A stretch of DNA of 64,000 nt from Rhizobium sp. R634 (GTDB taxonomy: Bacteria > Pseudomonadota > Alphaproteobacteria > Rhizobiales > Rhizobiaceae), in assembly GCF_002211305.1 (NCBI RefSeq), contig NZ_LOKW01000007.1:62001-126000 (forward strand). Direction: 5' to 3'. The notes beneath the pieces were generated by a model that worked only from the letters and a program-made list of their open reading frames with translations, searched no databases and was not told the DNA's origin. This document shows positions 55,203 to 64,000 of this stretch, one piece after another. The position numbers and the translations under genes are program-made. Position 1 is the first letter of the stretch. Every line of letters starts with the position of its first letter.

Positions 55203-56582
55203 ATGGACTTCGATCTCGTTCTGCAGGGCACGGTGGTACTGCCGGACCGCATCCTCGAAGAGGGCTATGTCGCCGCCCGCGACGGCAAGATCGCCGAGGT
55301 CGGCCTCGGCACCCCGCCTGCGGCGCGCGAGCGGCACCTGCTCGGCAAAGCGCTGATCCTGCCCGGCGCCATCGACGCACAAGTGCATTCGCTTTCCCAG
55401 AAAGACCAGGAGGATTTCATCTGGTCGACGCGGTCGGCGGCGGCCGGCGGCGTAACAACGATCGTCGACATGCCCTATGACGAGGGCAATCTCGTCTGCT
55501 CGGCCGCGGCGCTAAAGCGGAAGATCGAGCATGCCGGCCCGCAGGCGCGCGTCGACTTCGCCCTTTACGGCACCATCGATCCCGAGGAAGGACCGGCGCG
55601 AATCCGCGAGATGGTGGAGGCAGGCGTCGCGGCCTTCAAATTCTCGACCTTCGGCACCGATCCCAAGCGTTTTCCGCGCATTCCGCCGGCCCTGCTCGAC
55701 GCCTGCTTCGCGGCGATCGCGCCCACCGGGCTGACGGCGGGCGTGCACAATGAAGACGACGAGGCGGTGCGCAGCTATATGGAGCAGGTCAAGGCGAGCG
55801 GCATCACCGACTGGCGGGCGCACGGCCTCTCACGGCCTGCGATCACCGAGCTCCTGGCGATGCACACAATCTTTGAGACCGGCGCCAATACCGGCTGCCC
55901 CGCACATGTGGTGCACTGCTCGCTCGGGCGCGGCTACGATATCGCCCGCGCCTATCGCCGTGACGGTTTTGCGGCGACGGTCGAATGCTGCATCCATTAC
56001 CTCACCCTCGACGAGGAAAACGACGTGAAGCGCCTCGGCGGCAAGGCGAAGATCAATCCGCCGATCCGCCCGCGCGCCGAGGTGGAGAGGCTCTGGCGCA
56101 AGGTGGCCGACGGCGATGTCTGGCTGGTCTCGACCGATCACGTCAGCTGGTCGGAAAACCGGAAGAACAATCCTGACATGCTCGCCAATGCGTCCGGCGT
56201 GCCGGGCCTCGAAGTGATGGTGCCGCTTTTCGTGAAAGGCGCCGTCGAACGCGGCATTCCGCTGACTTGGGCTGCCAGGCTGATGGCGGAAAATCCGGCC
56301 ACGCATTTCCGGCTCGACCATATCAAGGGGGCGCTGACGCCGGGCAAAGATGCCGATATCGCCGTGCTGGAGCCGCGGGAAAGCGTCTATGATGCGTCGG
56401 CGAGTGGCAACAATGTCGTCGGCTGGAGCCCCTATCACGGCATCCGCCTGCCGTGGACCGTCTCGGCCACCTATCTGCGCGGCGAAAAGATCGCCGAGGG
56501 CGGCAAGGTGCTGGCCGAGCCCGGCAGCGGCCAGTTCCTGCGGCCGCCGGCGCGCCAAGTTATCACGGGGGCAGGTTTATGA
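55203..56582 (+). CDS. Hydantoinase/dihydropyrimidinase-like amidohydrolase
   Basis: A 459-residue amidohydrolase-superfamily TIM-barrel enzyme of the cyclic-amidohydrolase group. Visible metal-site elements are the carbamylated-lysine candidate AFKFSTFG (Lys146), TAGVHNEDDE (His182), HVVHCSLGRG (His238) and STDHVSWSENRKN (Asp312). The usual first pair HxH is GAIDAQVHS here, so the first histidine is Gln60 and the second His62; this could leave a mononuclear site. In the operon it would open the hydantoin ring of 3-(5-hydantoinyl)propionate to N-carbamoylglutamate. It has AGGAGG at 55190 and ATG 55203. The next gene overlaps its stop by four bases. Confidence 0.85.
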   Translation: MDFDLVLQGTVVLPDRILEEGYVAARDGKIAEVGLGTPPAARERHLLGKALILPGAIDAQVHSLSQKDQEDFIWSTRSAAAGGVTTIVDMPYDEGNLVCSAAALKRKIEHAGPQARVDFALYGTIDPEEGPARIREMVEAGVAAFKFSTFGTDPKRFPRIPPALLDACFAAIAPTGLTAGVHNEDDEAVRSYMEQVKASGITDWRAHGLSRPAITELLAMHTIFETGANTGCPAHVVHCSLGRGYDIARAYRRDGFAATVECCIHYLTLDEENDVKRLGGKAKINPPIRPRAEVERLWRKVADGDVWLVSTDHVSWSENRKNNPDMLANASGVPGLEVMVPLFVKGAVERGIPLTWAARLMAENPATHFRLDHIKGALTPGKDADIAVLEPRESVYDASASGNNVVGWSPYHGIRLPWTVSATYLRGEKIAEGGKVLAEPGSGQFLRPPARQVITGAGL

Positions 56583-57859
56583 CCCGCAATCTGCCCGTCA
56601 ACGCTGCCCGGATCGCTGAGGATATCGACGCGCTGGCCGCCATCACCGAGCCCGGGCATCCCTGGACGCGGCGGGCCTTTTCGTCGCTCTTTCTCGAAGG
56701 CCGGGCCTATATCGAAGCGCGGATGAAAGCGGCGGGGTTGGAAACCCGGATCGATGCCGCCGGCAATCTGATCGGCCGGCGCACGGGTCGCAAACCCTGG
56801 CTCGGCACGATCATGGTCGGCTCGCATTCCGACACAGTGCCGGATGGCGGCCGCTTCGACGGCATCGCTGGAGTGATCTCGGCGCTCGAGGTCGCCCGCG
56901 CGCTGCGCGACCAGACGATCGAGCTCGACCACGATCTGGAGATCGTCGATTTCCTTGCCGAAGAAGTCAGCATCTTCGGCGTCTCCTGCATCGGCAGCCG
57001 CGGCATGACCGGGCAATTGCCGGAGGGCTGGCTTTCGCGCGTCAGCGGCGGCCTCGACCTTGCCGAGGGCATCGCTCAGGTGGGCGGCAGCCCCGATGTG
57101 CTCATACAGCAGAAGAGGCCCGATATAGCGGGCTTTCTCGAGCTTCATATCGAGCAGGGGCCGGTATTGGAGGCCGAAAGGCAGGATATCGGGATCGTCA
57201 CCGCGATCGCGGGCATCACCCGTATCGAGATCACCGTCGCGGGGCGGGCCGATCATGCCGGCACGACGCCGATGGACCGGCGAGCAGATGCGCTGGTAGC
57301 GGCATCGCAGCTGGTGCTCGATATCCGCAACGCCGCCGCCGAGCTGGCCAAGACGCCGGGGCATTTTGCGGCGACGGTCGGCGAGTTCAGGATCGAGCCG
57401 AACGCGGCGAACGTCGTGCCCTCGAAGGTCGTGCTGCTGATCGACGGGCGCGCCGAGATTCGCGCCGACATGGAGGCCTTCTGCCGCTGGCTCGACGGCC
57501 ATGTCGAAAAGCTCGCCACCGCCTACGGCGTGACGATCGAGACGCCGAACCGGGTGTCCGACAACATGCCGACACCTGGAGATGCCGGCCTGCTTTCGAC
57601 GCTGGAAACTGCCTGCGAACGCGTCGGCGCGAAACATCGGCGCATAGCTTCGGGCGCCGGACACGATACGGCCTGGATCGCCAAGGTGGCACCGGCCGCG
57701 ATGATCTTCGTGCCATGCCGGGAGGGCCGCAGCCACTCCGCCGACGAATGGGCCGATAATGACGATATCGCGCTCGGCGCCGCCGTGCTCTTCGAAGCGG
57801 TGCGGGAGATGGATAGGGATTTGAAGCGGGAGAAGGCCAATGGGACGCATACTGGTTGA
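56579..57859 (+). CDS. M20-family N-carbamoyl-amino acid hydrolase (AtzF/HyuC-like)
   Basis: A 426-residue metallo-amidohydrolase of the N-carbamoyl-L-amino acid hydrolase / allantoate amidohydrolase family. Metal ligands are readable: GSHSDTVPDGGRFDG (His83, Asp94), FLAEEVSIFGVSCIGSRG (Glu128, Glu129), ELHIEQGPVLEAER (His about 193) and SGAGHDTAWIAKVAPAAM near the C-terminus. The dimerisation lobe contains ITVAGRADHAGTTPMDRRAD. In this operon N-carbamoylglutamate is the likely substrate, giving glutamate, CO2 and ammonia. It starts inside the preceding stop codon and its last 20 bases overlap the next gene. Confidence 0.88.
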   Translation: MTRNLPVNAARIAEDIDALAAITEPGHPWTRRAFSSLFLEGRAYIEARMKAAGLETRIDAAGNLIGRRTGRKPWLGTIMVGSHSDTVPDGGRFDGIAGVISALEVARALRDQTIELDHDLEIVDFLAEEVSIFGVSCIGSRGMTGQLPEGWLSRVSGGLDLAEGIAQVGGSPDVLIQQKRPDIAGFLELHIEQGPVLEAERQDIGIVTAIAGITRIEITVAGRADHAGTTPMDRRADALVAASQLVLDIRNAAAELAKTPGHFAATVGEFRIEPNAANVVPSKVVLLIDGRAEIRADMEAFCRWLDGHVEKLATAYGVTIETPNRVSDNMPTPGDAGLLSTLETACERVGAKHRRIASGAGHDTAWIAKVAPAAMIFVPCREGRSHSADEWADNDDIALGAAVLFEAVREMDRDLKREKANGTHTG

Positions 57860-58937
57860 GAAGGACGTGGAAGCCGCCGTGAAGGGCGGCTCCGTCTATG
57901 CTGCCGGCGGCGGCGGCTGGACCGATCACGGACGCATGCTCGGGCTTGCAGCCGTCAATGTCGGGAAACCGGAACTGGTCTCGATCGAGGAACTGAATGA
58001 CGAGGACTGGGTTGCCACGGCAGCTGCGATCGGGGCGCCCGCCTCCACGACGCCCTGGGAAATGCAAGGCATCGACTATGTGAAGGCCGTGCAGCTCTTG
58101 CAGGAAGCGCTCGGTGAAAAGCTTTCCGGGCTGATCATCGGCCAGAACGGCAAATCCTCGACGCTGAACGGCTGGCTGCCCTCGGCGATCCTCGGCACCA
58201 AGGTGGTCGATGCCGTCGGCGATATCCGCGCGCATCCCACCGGCGACATGGGTTCGATCGGCATGGCCGGTTCGCCCGAGCCGATGATCCAGACCGCGGT
58301 CGGCGGCAACAGGGCCGAGAATCGTTATATCGAGCTGGTGGTAAAGGGGGCGACGGCGAAGATCTCGCCGGTGCTGCGTGCCGCCGCCGATCAATCCGGC
58401 GGCTTCATCGCCAGCTGCCGCAATCCGCTCAGAGCCTCCTATGTGCGCAACCATGCGGCGCTCGGCGGCATTTCGATGGCGCTTGCGCTCGGAGAGGCGA
58501 TCATCGCGGCGGAAAAGCGCGGCGGGGCCGCGGTCATGGACGCGATCTGCAAAACGACGGGCGGGCATATCCTCGCCGAGGGCGTCATCTCCCGAAAAGA
58601 CGTCGTCTACACCAAGGAAGCCTTCGACATCGGCACGGTCATTGTCGGTTCGGGCGCAAAATCGGTGACGCTGCATGTCATGAACGAATATATGGCCGTC
58701 GACGATGCCGATGGCAGGCGTCTTGCCACCTTCCCCGCCGTGATCACCACACTGTCGCCGGAAGGCGAACCGCTCAGCGTCGGCCAGCTCAGGGAAGGCA
58801 TGCAGGTTTTCATCCTGCATGTGCCGAAGGATATCATTCCGCTGTCTGCAAGCGTGCTCGATCCGACCGTCTATCCCGTCGTCGAAAAGGCGATGGGGAT
58901 CGAGATCGCCCGCTATGCATTGGAAACGAAGGCCTGA
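57840..58937 (+). CDS. DUF917 family protein, probable thiohydantoin desulfurase
   Basis: A 365-residue DUF917 (S-Me-THD-like) protein. The family N-terminus is clear: VYAAGGGGWTDHGRMLGLAA (about residues 20-39), then LVSIEELNDEDWVATAAAIG and APASTTPWEMQG. The middle carries IIGQNGKSSTLNGWLPSAIL, and the protein ends LSASVLDPTVYPVVEKAMGI. As far as I recall, a DUF917-type protein removes sulfur from the thiohydantoin intermediate in ergothioneine breakdown. Its place between a hydantoinase pathway and a urocanase-like gene fits that role. The ATG lies inside the end of the preceding gene. Presence of this gene is what argues for a sulfur-containing substrate. Confidence 0.75.
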   Translation: MGRILVEKDVEAAVKGGSVYAAGGGGWTDHGRMLGLAAVNVGKPELVSIEELNDEDWVATAAAIGAPASTTPWEMQGIDYVKAVQLLQEALGEKLSGLIIGQNGKSSTLNGWLPSAILGTKVVDAVGDIRAHPTGDMGSIGMAGSPEPMIQTAVGGNRAENRYIELVVKGATAKISPVLRAAADQSGGFIASCRNPLRASYVRNHAALGGISMALALGEAIIAAEKRGGAAVMDAICKTTGGHILAEGVISRKDVVYTKEAFDIGTVIVGSGAKSVTLHVMNEYMAVDDADGRRLATFPAVITTLSPEGEPLSVGQLREGMQVFILHVPKDIIPLSASVLDPTVYPVVEKAMGIEIARYALETKA

Positions 58938-58940
58938 GCC

Positions 58941-59270
58941 ATGGCGCGCGATCCCGGTCTCGAAGAACTGCTGCGCGAGGAACTCGGCGACCGCCCGGGC
59001 CTTGGCGAGAAATCCATGTTCGGCGGCCGGGCCTTCATGCTGAACGGCAATCTTCTCTGCGGCGCGCGCAGCGACGGTATGCTGATCCGCCTCGGCAGGG
59101 GCAATGACGGCTGGGCGCTGGCGCTGCCGGGGGTGATCCAGATGCTGTCGGGCGAGCGGGCGATGCACGGCTGGGTGCGGGCCACAGCGGATGTATACGG
59201 TGACGATGTGCTGAGACGGCGTTTGCTGGACGGCGCGCTCGCCTATGCGGAATCGCTGCCGGGCAAATGA
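58941..59270 (+). CDS. TfoX N-terminal domain protein
   Basis: A 109-residue protein made of a single TfoX_N domain: GLGEKSMFGGRAFMLNGNLL (about 20-39), CGARSDGMLIRLG and AMHGWVRATADVYGDDVLRR. It lacks the C-terminal domain of the competence regulator TfoX/Sxy, so a competence role is unlikely. It starts 3 bases after the DUF917 stop and is firmly inside the operon. What a TfoX_N protein does in such a pathway is unknown; small solo copies also occur elsewhere in rhizobia. Confidence 0.83.
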   Translation: MARDPGLEELLREELGDRPGLGEKSMFGGRAFMLNGNLLCGARSDGMLIRLGRGNDGWALALPGVIQMLSGERAMHGWVRATADVYGDDVLRRRLLDGALAYAESLPGK

Positions 59271-59299
59271 TCCCTCTTCGCCCCAGCGGGGAGAAGGGA
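59271..59299 (+). repeat. Short palindromic repeat between tfoX-like and urocanase-like genes
   Basis: TCCCTCTTCGCCCC-AGC-GGGGAGAAGGGA forms an imperfect hairpin immediately after the TfoX_N stop codon and 27 bases before the next start. It belongs with the repeat at 23357-23408 by its CTTC(T)CCCC...GGGGAGAAGG core. It may attenuate transcription into the last gene or stabilise the upstream mRNA. Confidence 0.6.
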
Positions 59300-59326
59300 A
59301 AAGTAGAGACCAAGCGAGGAACAACC

Positions 59327-60988
59327 ATGCCGAAGGCCAATCCGCGTCATCCGAAATTCCCCATCCCCGGCGGGCCGGAGCTGCGGGCCAAGGGCTGGCG
59401 GCAGGAAGCGCTGCTGCGGCTTCTGGAAAACGTGCTCTCGGTCGGCGAAGACCCCGACAATCTCGTGGTCTATGCCGCGCTCGGCAAGGCGGCGCGCAAC
59501 TGGGCGGCACATAAGGGTATCGTCAAGGCGCTGACCGAGATGGAGGAGGACCAGACGCTGCTGATCCAGTCCGGCAAGCCGGTCGGGCTCGTTCGGACGC
59601 ATGCGAAAGCGCCGCTGGTCATCATGGCGAACTGCAATATCGTCGGGCAATGGGCGAAGGCCGAGGTGTTCTACGAGCTGCAGCGCAAGGGACTGATCTG
59701 CTGGGGCGGACTGACGGCCGGCGCCTGGCAATATATCGGCAGCCAGGGCGTCATCCAGGGAACCTACGAGATCTTCATGCGCATCGCCGAACGGCGTTTC
59801 GGCGGCGATCTCGCCGGTCGCTTCGTGCTGACGGCCGGCCTCGGCGGCATGGGCGGCGCGCAGCCGCTCGCCGGCCGCATGGCAGGAGCTGCGATCCTCT
59901 GCGTCGACATCGATCCGGAGCGGGCCCGCAAGCGCCAGCAGATCGGCTATCTCCAGGAGATCGCCCCCGATCTCGACAGCGCCCTTCAGATGATCGACGC
60001 GGCGGTGAAGGAGAAGCGGGCGCTTTCCGTCGGGCTCGTCGGCAATGCGGCGGAAGTCTATCCCGAAATCGCCCGGCGCGGCGTCGTGCCCGATATCGTC
60101 ACCGACCAGACCTCTGCGCACGACCTCGTCTACGGCTATGTGCCAAAGGGTATGAGCCTCGATCAGGTGAGGGGACTGCGTGACGACGGCCAGGGGCAGT
60201 TGATGGCGGCAAGCCGCGCCTCGATCGTCGATCATGTGACGGCGATGCTGGAATTCCAGAAACGCGGCTCCGAGGTCTTCGACAACGGCAACCTCATCCG
60301 CACCCAGGCGCGCGAGGGCGGCGTCGCCAACGCCTTCGACATCCCGATCTTCACCGAAGCCTATCTCCGGCCGCTCTTTGCCCGGGCGATCGGCCCCTTC
60401 CGCTGGATGGCTCTGTCGGGCGAGGAGAGCGATATCGCCCGCATCGACGACCTGCTGCTTGAAATGTTCCCCGACAACAAGATCATCACCAACTGGATCC
60501 GGCTGGCGCGCGAGCACATTCCCTTCGAAGGCCTGCCGGCCCGCATCGCCTGGCTCGGCCATGGCGAACGCACCGCGCTTGCCCTTCGCGTCAATGCGCT
60601 GGTGGCAAGCGGCGAGCTGAAAGGTCCCGTCGCCTTTTCCCGCGACCATCTCGACGCCGGCGCCATGGCGCATCCCAATATTATGACCGAGCGGATGAAA
60701 GACGGCTCTGACGCGATCGCCGATTGGCCGCTGATCGACGCGATGATGCTCTGCTCGTCGATGGCCGATCTCGTCGTCGTCCATTCCGGCGGCGGCGGCT
60801 ATGCCGGTTACATGACGAGCTGCGGCGTCACCGTCGTCGCCGACGGCACCGATGCCGCCGACGAGCGGCTCGACCACGCGCTGACCAACGACACCGCCCT
60901 CGGCGTCATGCGATACGCCGATGCGGGTTACGAGGAGGCGCTGGACGAGGTGACGAAGAAGGACGTGCCCTATATCCGGCCTGGTTGA
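59327..60988 (+). CDS. Urocanase-like protein, probable thiourocanate hydratase
   Basis: A 553-residue urocanase-family protein, about the length of HutU. The NAD-binding core TAGLGGMGGAQPLAGRMAGA (169-188), FDNGNLIRTQAREGGVANAF, AIGPFRWMALSGEESD and VVVADGTDAADERLDHALTN match urocanase blocks. The urocanase signature FQGLPARICW reads FEGLPARIAW here (400-409), so the conserved active-site cysteine is Ala408. With no hutI, hutG or canonical hutH beside it, a histidine-pathway role is unlikely. As the second enzyme of ergothioneine breakdown it would hydrate thiourocanate to the thiohydantoin. ATG 59327 has GAGGA upstream and gives the family N-terminus; 59267 is open but lies in the repeat. 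Confidence 0.8.
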   Translation: MPKANPRHPKFPIPGGPELRAKGWRQEALLRLLENVLSVGEDPDNLVVYAALGKAARNWAAHKGIVKALTEMEEDQTLLIQSGKPVGLVRTHAKAPLVIMANCNIVGQWAKAEVFYELQRKGLICWGGLTAGAWQYIGSQGVIQGTYEIFMRIAERRFGGDLAGRFVLTAGLGGMGGAQPLAGRMAGAAILCVDIDPERARKRQQIGYLQEIAPDLDSALQMIDAAVKEKRALSVGLVGNAAEVYPEIARRGVVPDIVTDQTSAHDLVYGYVPKGMSLDQVRGLRDDGQGQLMAASRASIVDHVTAMLEFQKRGSEVFDNGNLIRTQAREGGVANAFDIPIFTEAYLRPLFARAIGPFRWMALSGEESDIARIDDLLLEMFPDNKIITNWIRLAREHIPFEGLPARIAWLGHGERTALALRVNALVASGELKGPVAFSRDHLDAGAMAHPNIMTERMKDGSDAIADWPLIDAMMLCSSMADLVVVHSGGGGYAGYMTSCGVTVVADGTDAADERLDHALTNDTALGVMRYADAGYEEALDEVTKKDVPYIRPG

Positions 60989-61090
60989 ACAATCCTGGAT
61001 TTGCCGATCGCCGTCCTTCCATCAGAAACAGCGAGAGCGCAGAAGCGCTTGAGAAATCTTTCAAAGGCATAGGTCGCGGAGAATTTTGTC

Positions 61091-61486
61091 GTGGGTGAAG
61101 AAGTTTCAGACCGAATTGTTGAACAGCGTTGGCGAAACCGAATCATCGAAGCCATCGAAATTCTCTCGCGCGGCAATGAGGGACTCATTGAAGTGAACTA
61201 CAATGAGTTCTTCGAGGGTTTTTACGACTGCTGGCATCACGGGCGATTGGTCGTGCGGCCAAATAGCGCGATCACAGAAGAGGAGGAGCGAGCTGTCGAT
61301 GCACTTGGGCGGGTGCTGGAAGGCATTAGTGATGAGACGCGTCACTTCCAAAGTGAAGCTGAATATATTCAGTCAGGGTGCGCTGAGCGGATCAGGCCCG
61401 TAGCACAGGACGCATTGAAGGTTTTTCTCTCACGTGGCCGATTTTCCGAGAATTACGAAGAACTCTCTCCTACCAGCGGCAAATGA
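61091..61486 (+). CDS. Hypothetical protein, low-GC orphan
   Basis: A 131-residue acidic, helical protein starting GTG 61091 with GGAG at 61078. Readable stretches include RWRNRIIEAIEILSRGNEGL and FFEGFYDCWHHGRLVVRPNS. I recognise no domain. Its base composition is visibly closer to 50 percent GC than its neighbours and its codons include many A/T-ending ones, so it is likely a recent acquisition. The small acidic character recalls toxin-immunity proteins, but no toxin gene is adjacent. Gene reality is moderately supported. Confidence 0.5.
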   Translation: MGEEVSDRIVEQRWRNRIIEAIEILSRGNEGLIEVNYNEFFEGFYDCWHHGRLVVRPNSAITEEEERAVDALGRVLEGISDETRHFQSEAEYIQSGCAERIRPVAQDALKVFLSRGRFSENYEELSPTSGK

Positions 61487-61542
61487 GGCCTTAGACAGCG
61501 ATAGCGCCAGCTTGCACCGTGGGCGGCTCGACGGTGAGCGTA

Positions 61543-63180
<1,638 letters not shown>

Positions 63181-63266
63181 TCATCCTTCCACTGCCGATC
63201 TAGTCAACACCGCTCCATTTGTCCAATATATGAAACCGACGATTTCAATAGGTTTTGGAGATGGCG

Positions 63267-64000
63267 ATGGAGCTGCGGCACCTCAGATATTTCCTGGCGG
63301 TGGCGGAGGAAGGCAATTTCACCCGCGCAGCCGGCAAGCTTGGCATCGGACAGCCGCCGCTCAGCCAGCAGATCCGCGACCTCGAGACGGAGGTGGGTGC
63401 GGCGCTCTTTCACCGCGTGCCGCACGGGGCCGAACTGACGGCGGCGGGTGCTGCGTTCCTCGGCGAGGCAAGGGCCGCGGTGGCGGCAGCGGAGAAGGCG
63501 AAGCTTGCCGCGCAGAGAGCCAATCGCGGCGAAACCGGACGCCTGTCGCTCGGCTTCACCGCCTCTTCGGCCTTCAATCCAGTGGTCAGCACGACGATCC
63601 GCCGCTTTCGCGCCCATTGGCCGGAGGTGCGGCTGGCGCTGACCGAGATGAATACGCTGGCGCTCATGCAGAAGCTGGAAGCGGGCGAACTCGATGCCGC
63701 CTTCATGCGCCCGAGCCTTGATGATCCCGCCGGCATCCGGCTGCGGCGACTGCCGGATGAGCCCATGGTGATCGCGCTGCCCGCCAACCATCCCTTGGCA
63801 CGGCGCAGCAAGCTACCGCTTGCGGCGCTGGCCGGCGAACCCTTCATCCTCTTTCCCCGGCTGGTGGGTTTGAGCCTCTACGACGATGTCGTGCTGGCCT
63901 GCCGCAAGGCAGGGTTCGAGCTGGCCGTAGCGCAGGAGGCGCCGCAAATTTCTTCCGTCGTCAATCTGGTAGCGGCCGATCTCGGCGTCTCGATCGTGCC
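63267..64000 (+). CDS. LysR-family transcriptional regulator, 3' end cut off
   Basis: The N-terminal 244 codons of a LysR regulator; the gene runs beyond the window. The winged helix is MELRHLRYFLAVAEEGNFTR (AAGKLGIGQPPLSQQIRDLE), and the effector-binding domain begins near residue 92 (GRLSLGFTASSAFNPVVSTT). It resembles BenM/CatM/YnfL-type regulators. ATG 63267 is chosen with GGAG six bases ahead; ATG 63261 overlaps that site. Divergent orientation to the MFS gene suggests it controls the MFS-VOC pair. Confidence 0.88.
   Translation, partial: MELRHLRYFLAVAEEGNFTRAAGKLGIGQPPLSQQIRDLETEVGAALFHRVPHGAELTAAGAAFLGEARAAVAAAEKAKLAAQRANRGETGRLSLGFTASSAFNPVVSTTIRRFRAHWPEVRLALTEMNTLALMQKLEAGELDAAFMRPSLDDPAGIRLRRLPDEPMVIALPANHPLARRSKLPLAALAGEPFILFPRLVGLSLYDDVVLACRKAGFELAVAQEAPQISSVVNLVAADLGVSIV

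Noticed and set aside
58941..59270. Competence regulator TfoX/Sxy
   Set aside because: Only the N-terminal domain is present and no competence genes are nearby.
53594..60988. Reading the HAL-like and urocanase-like genes as a histidine utilisation (hut) operon
   Set aside because: The MIO triad and the urocanase cysteine are both missing, hutI and hutG are absent, and DUF917 plus hydantoinase genes have no place in that pathway.

Overview
The window is GC-rich chromosomal DNA from a fast-growing rhizobium, most likely Rhizobium of the leguminosarum/etli group. This rests on the gene content and order: lptC-lptA-lptB-rpoN, tme-olsB, mutS-glnD-murJ, fur-olsA-miaB-phoH-ybeY-corC-lnt-praR-metK-trmB, dnaA-rpsT. 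It also rests on two rhizobial intergenic repeat families, on ornithine-lipid genes and on a rhizobial ROSE RNA thermometer. I cannot fix the species from sequence alone. Almost everything is syntenic core genome. No rRNA, tRNA, CRISPR array, prophage or insertion sequence was found.

Layout. 1-4.4 kb: the lipopolysaccharide transport genes lptC/A/B run leftward into the 5' end of rpoN; sppA, ihfB and a LapA-domain protein run rightward. 4.4-11 kb: an acetyltransferase, a CoxG-like protein, a Nudix hydrolase, two RNA methyltransferases, lspA and a hybrid histidine kinase. 11-18.7 kb: olsB behind a PHO box, an AraC regulator, the malic enzyme tme, mutS and a 91-residue orphan. 18.8-28.2 kb: glnD, murJ, a secreted M15-like protein, trpS, a universal stress protein, an Nfu iron-sulfur carrier, tsaB and rimI. 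28.2-38 kb: a Fur/Mur regulator, olsA, miaB, phoH, ybeY, corC, lnt, praR, metK and trmB. 38-46.3 kb: a stress block (hsp20 with heat-shock promoter and ROSE thermometer, a DUF1150 gene, grpE, hrcA), then rph, rdgB, hemW and a saccharopine-dehydrogenase-like gene. 46.4-53.5 kb: dnaA with a regulatory region dense in GANTC sites, rpsT, an enoyl-CoA hydratase, mutM, ubiE and ubiB.

53.6-61 kb holds the most interesting part: a tight six-gene rightward operon that breaks from the housekeeping content. It encodes a histidine-ammonia-lyase-like protein without the MIO-forming Ala-Ser-Gly triad, a hydantoinase-like amidohydrolase, an M20 carbamoyl-amino-acid hydrolase, a DUF917 protein, a small TfoX_N protein and a urocanase-like protein whose signature cysteine is alanine. 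Five of these match, step for step, the bacterial ergothioneine breakdown route: ergothionase, thiourocanate hydratase, thiohydantoin desulfurase, hydantoinase and carbamoylglutamate hydrolase. The expected products are glutamate, trimethylamine, sulfide, CO2 and ammonia. The substrate assignment is inference; the active-site changes are read directly from the sequence. The window closes with a small orphan, a VOC/MFS pair and a divergent LysR gene cut by the window end.

Starts were chosen from family N-termini, Shine-Dalgarno spacing and overlaps with upstream genes. Where these disagree the entry says so.
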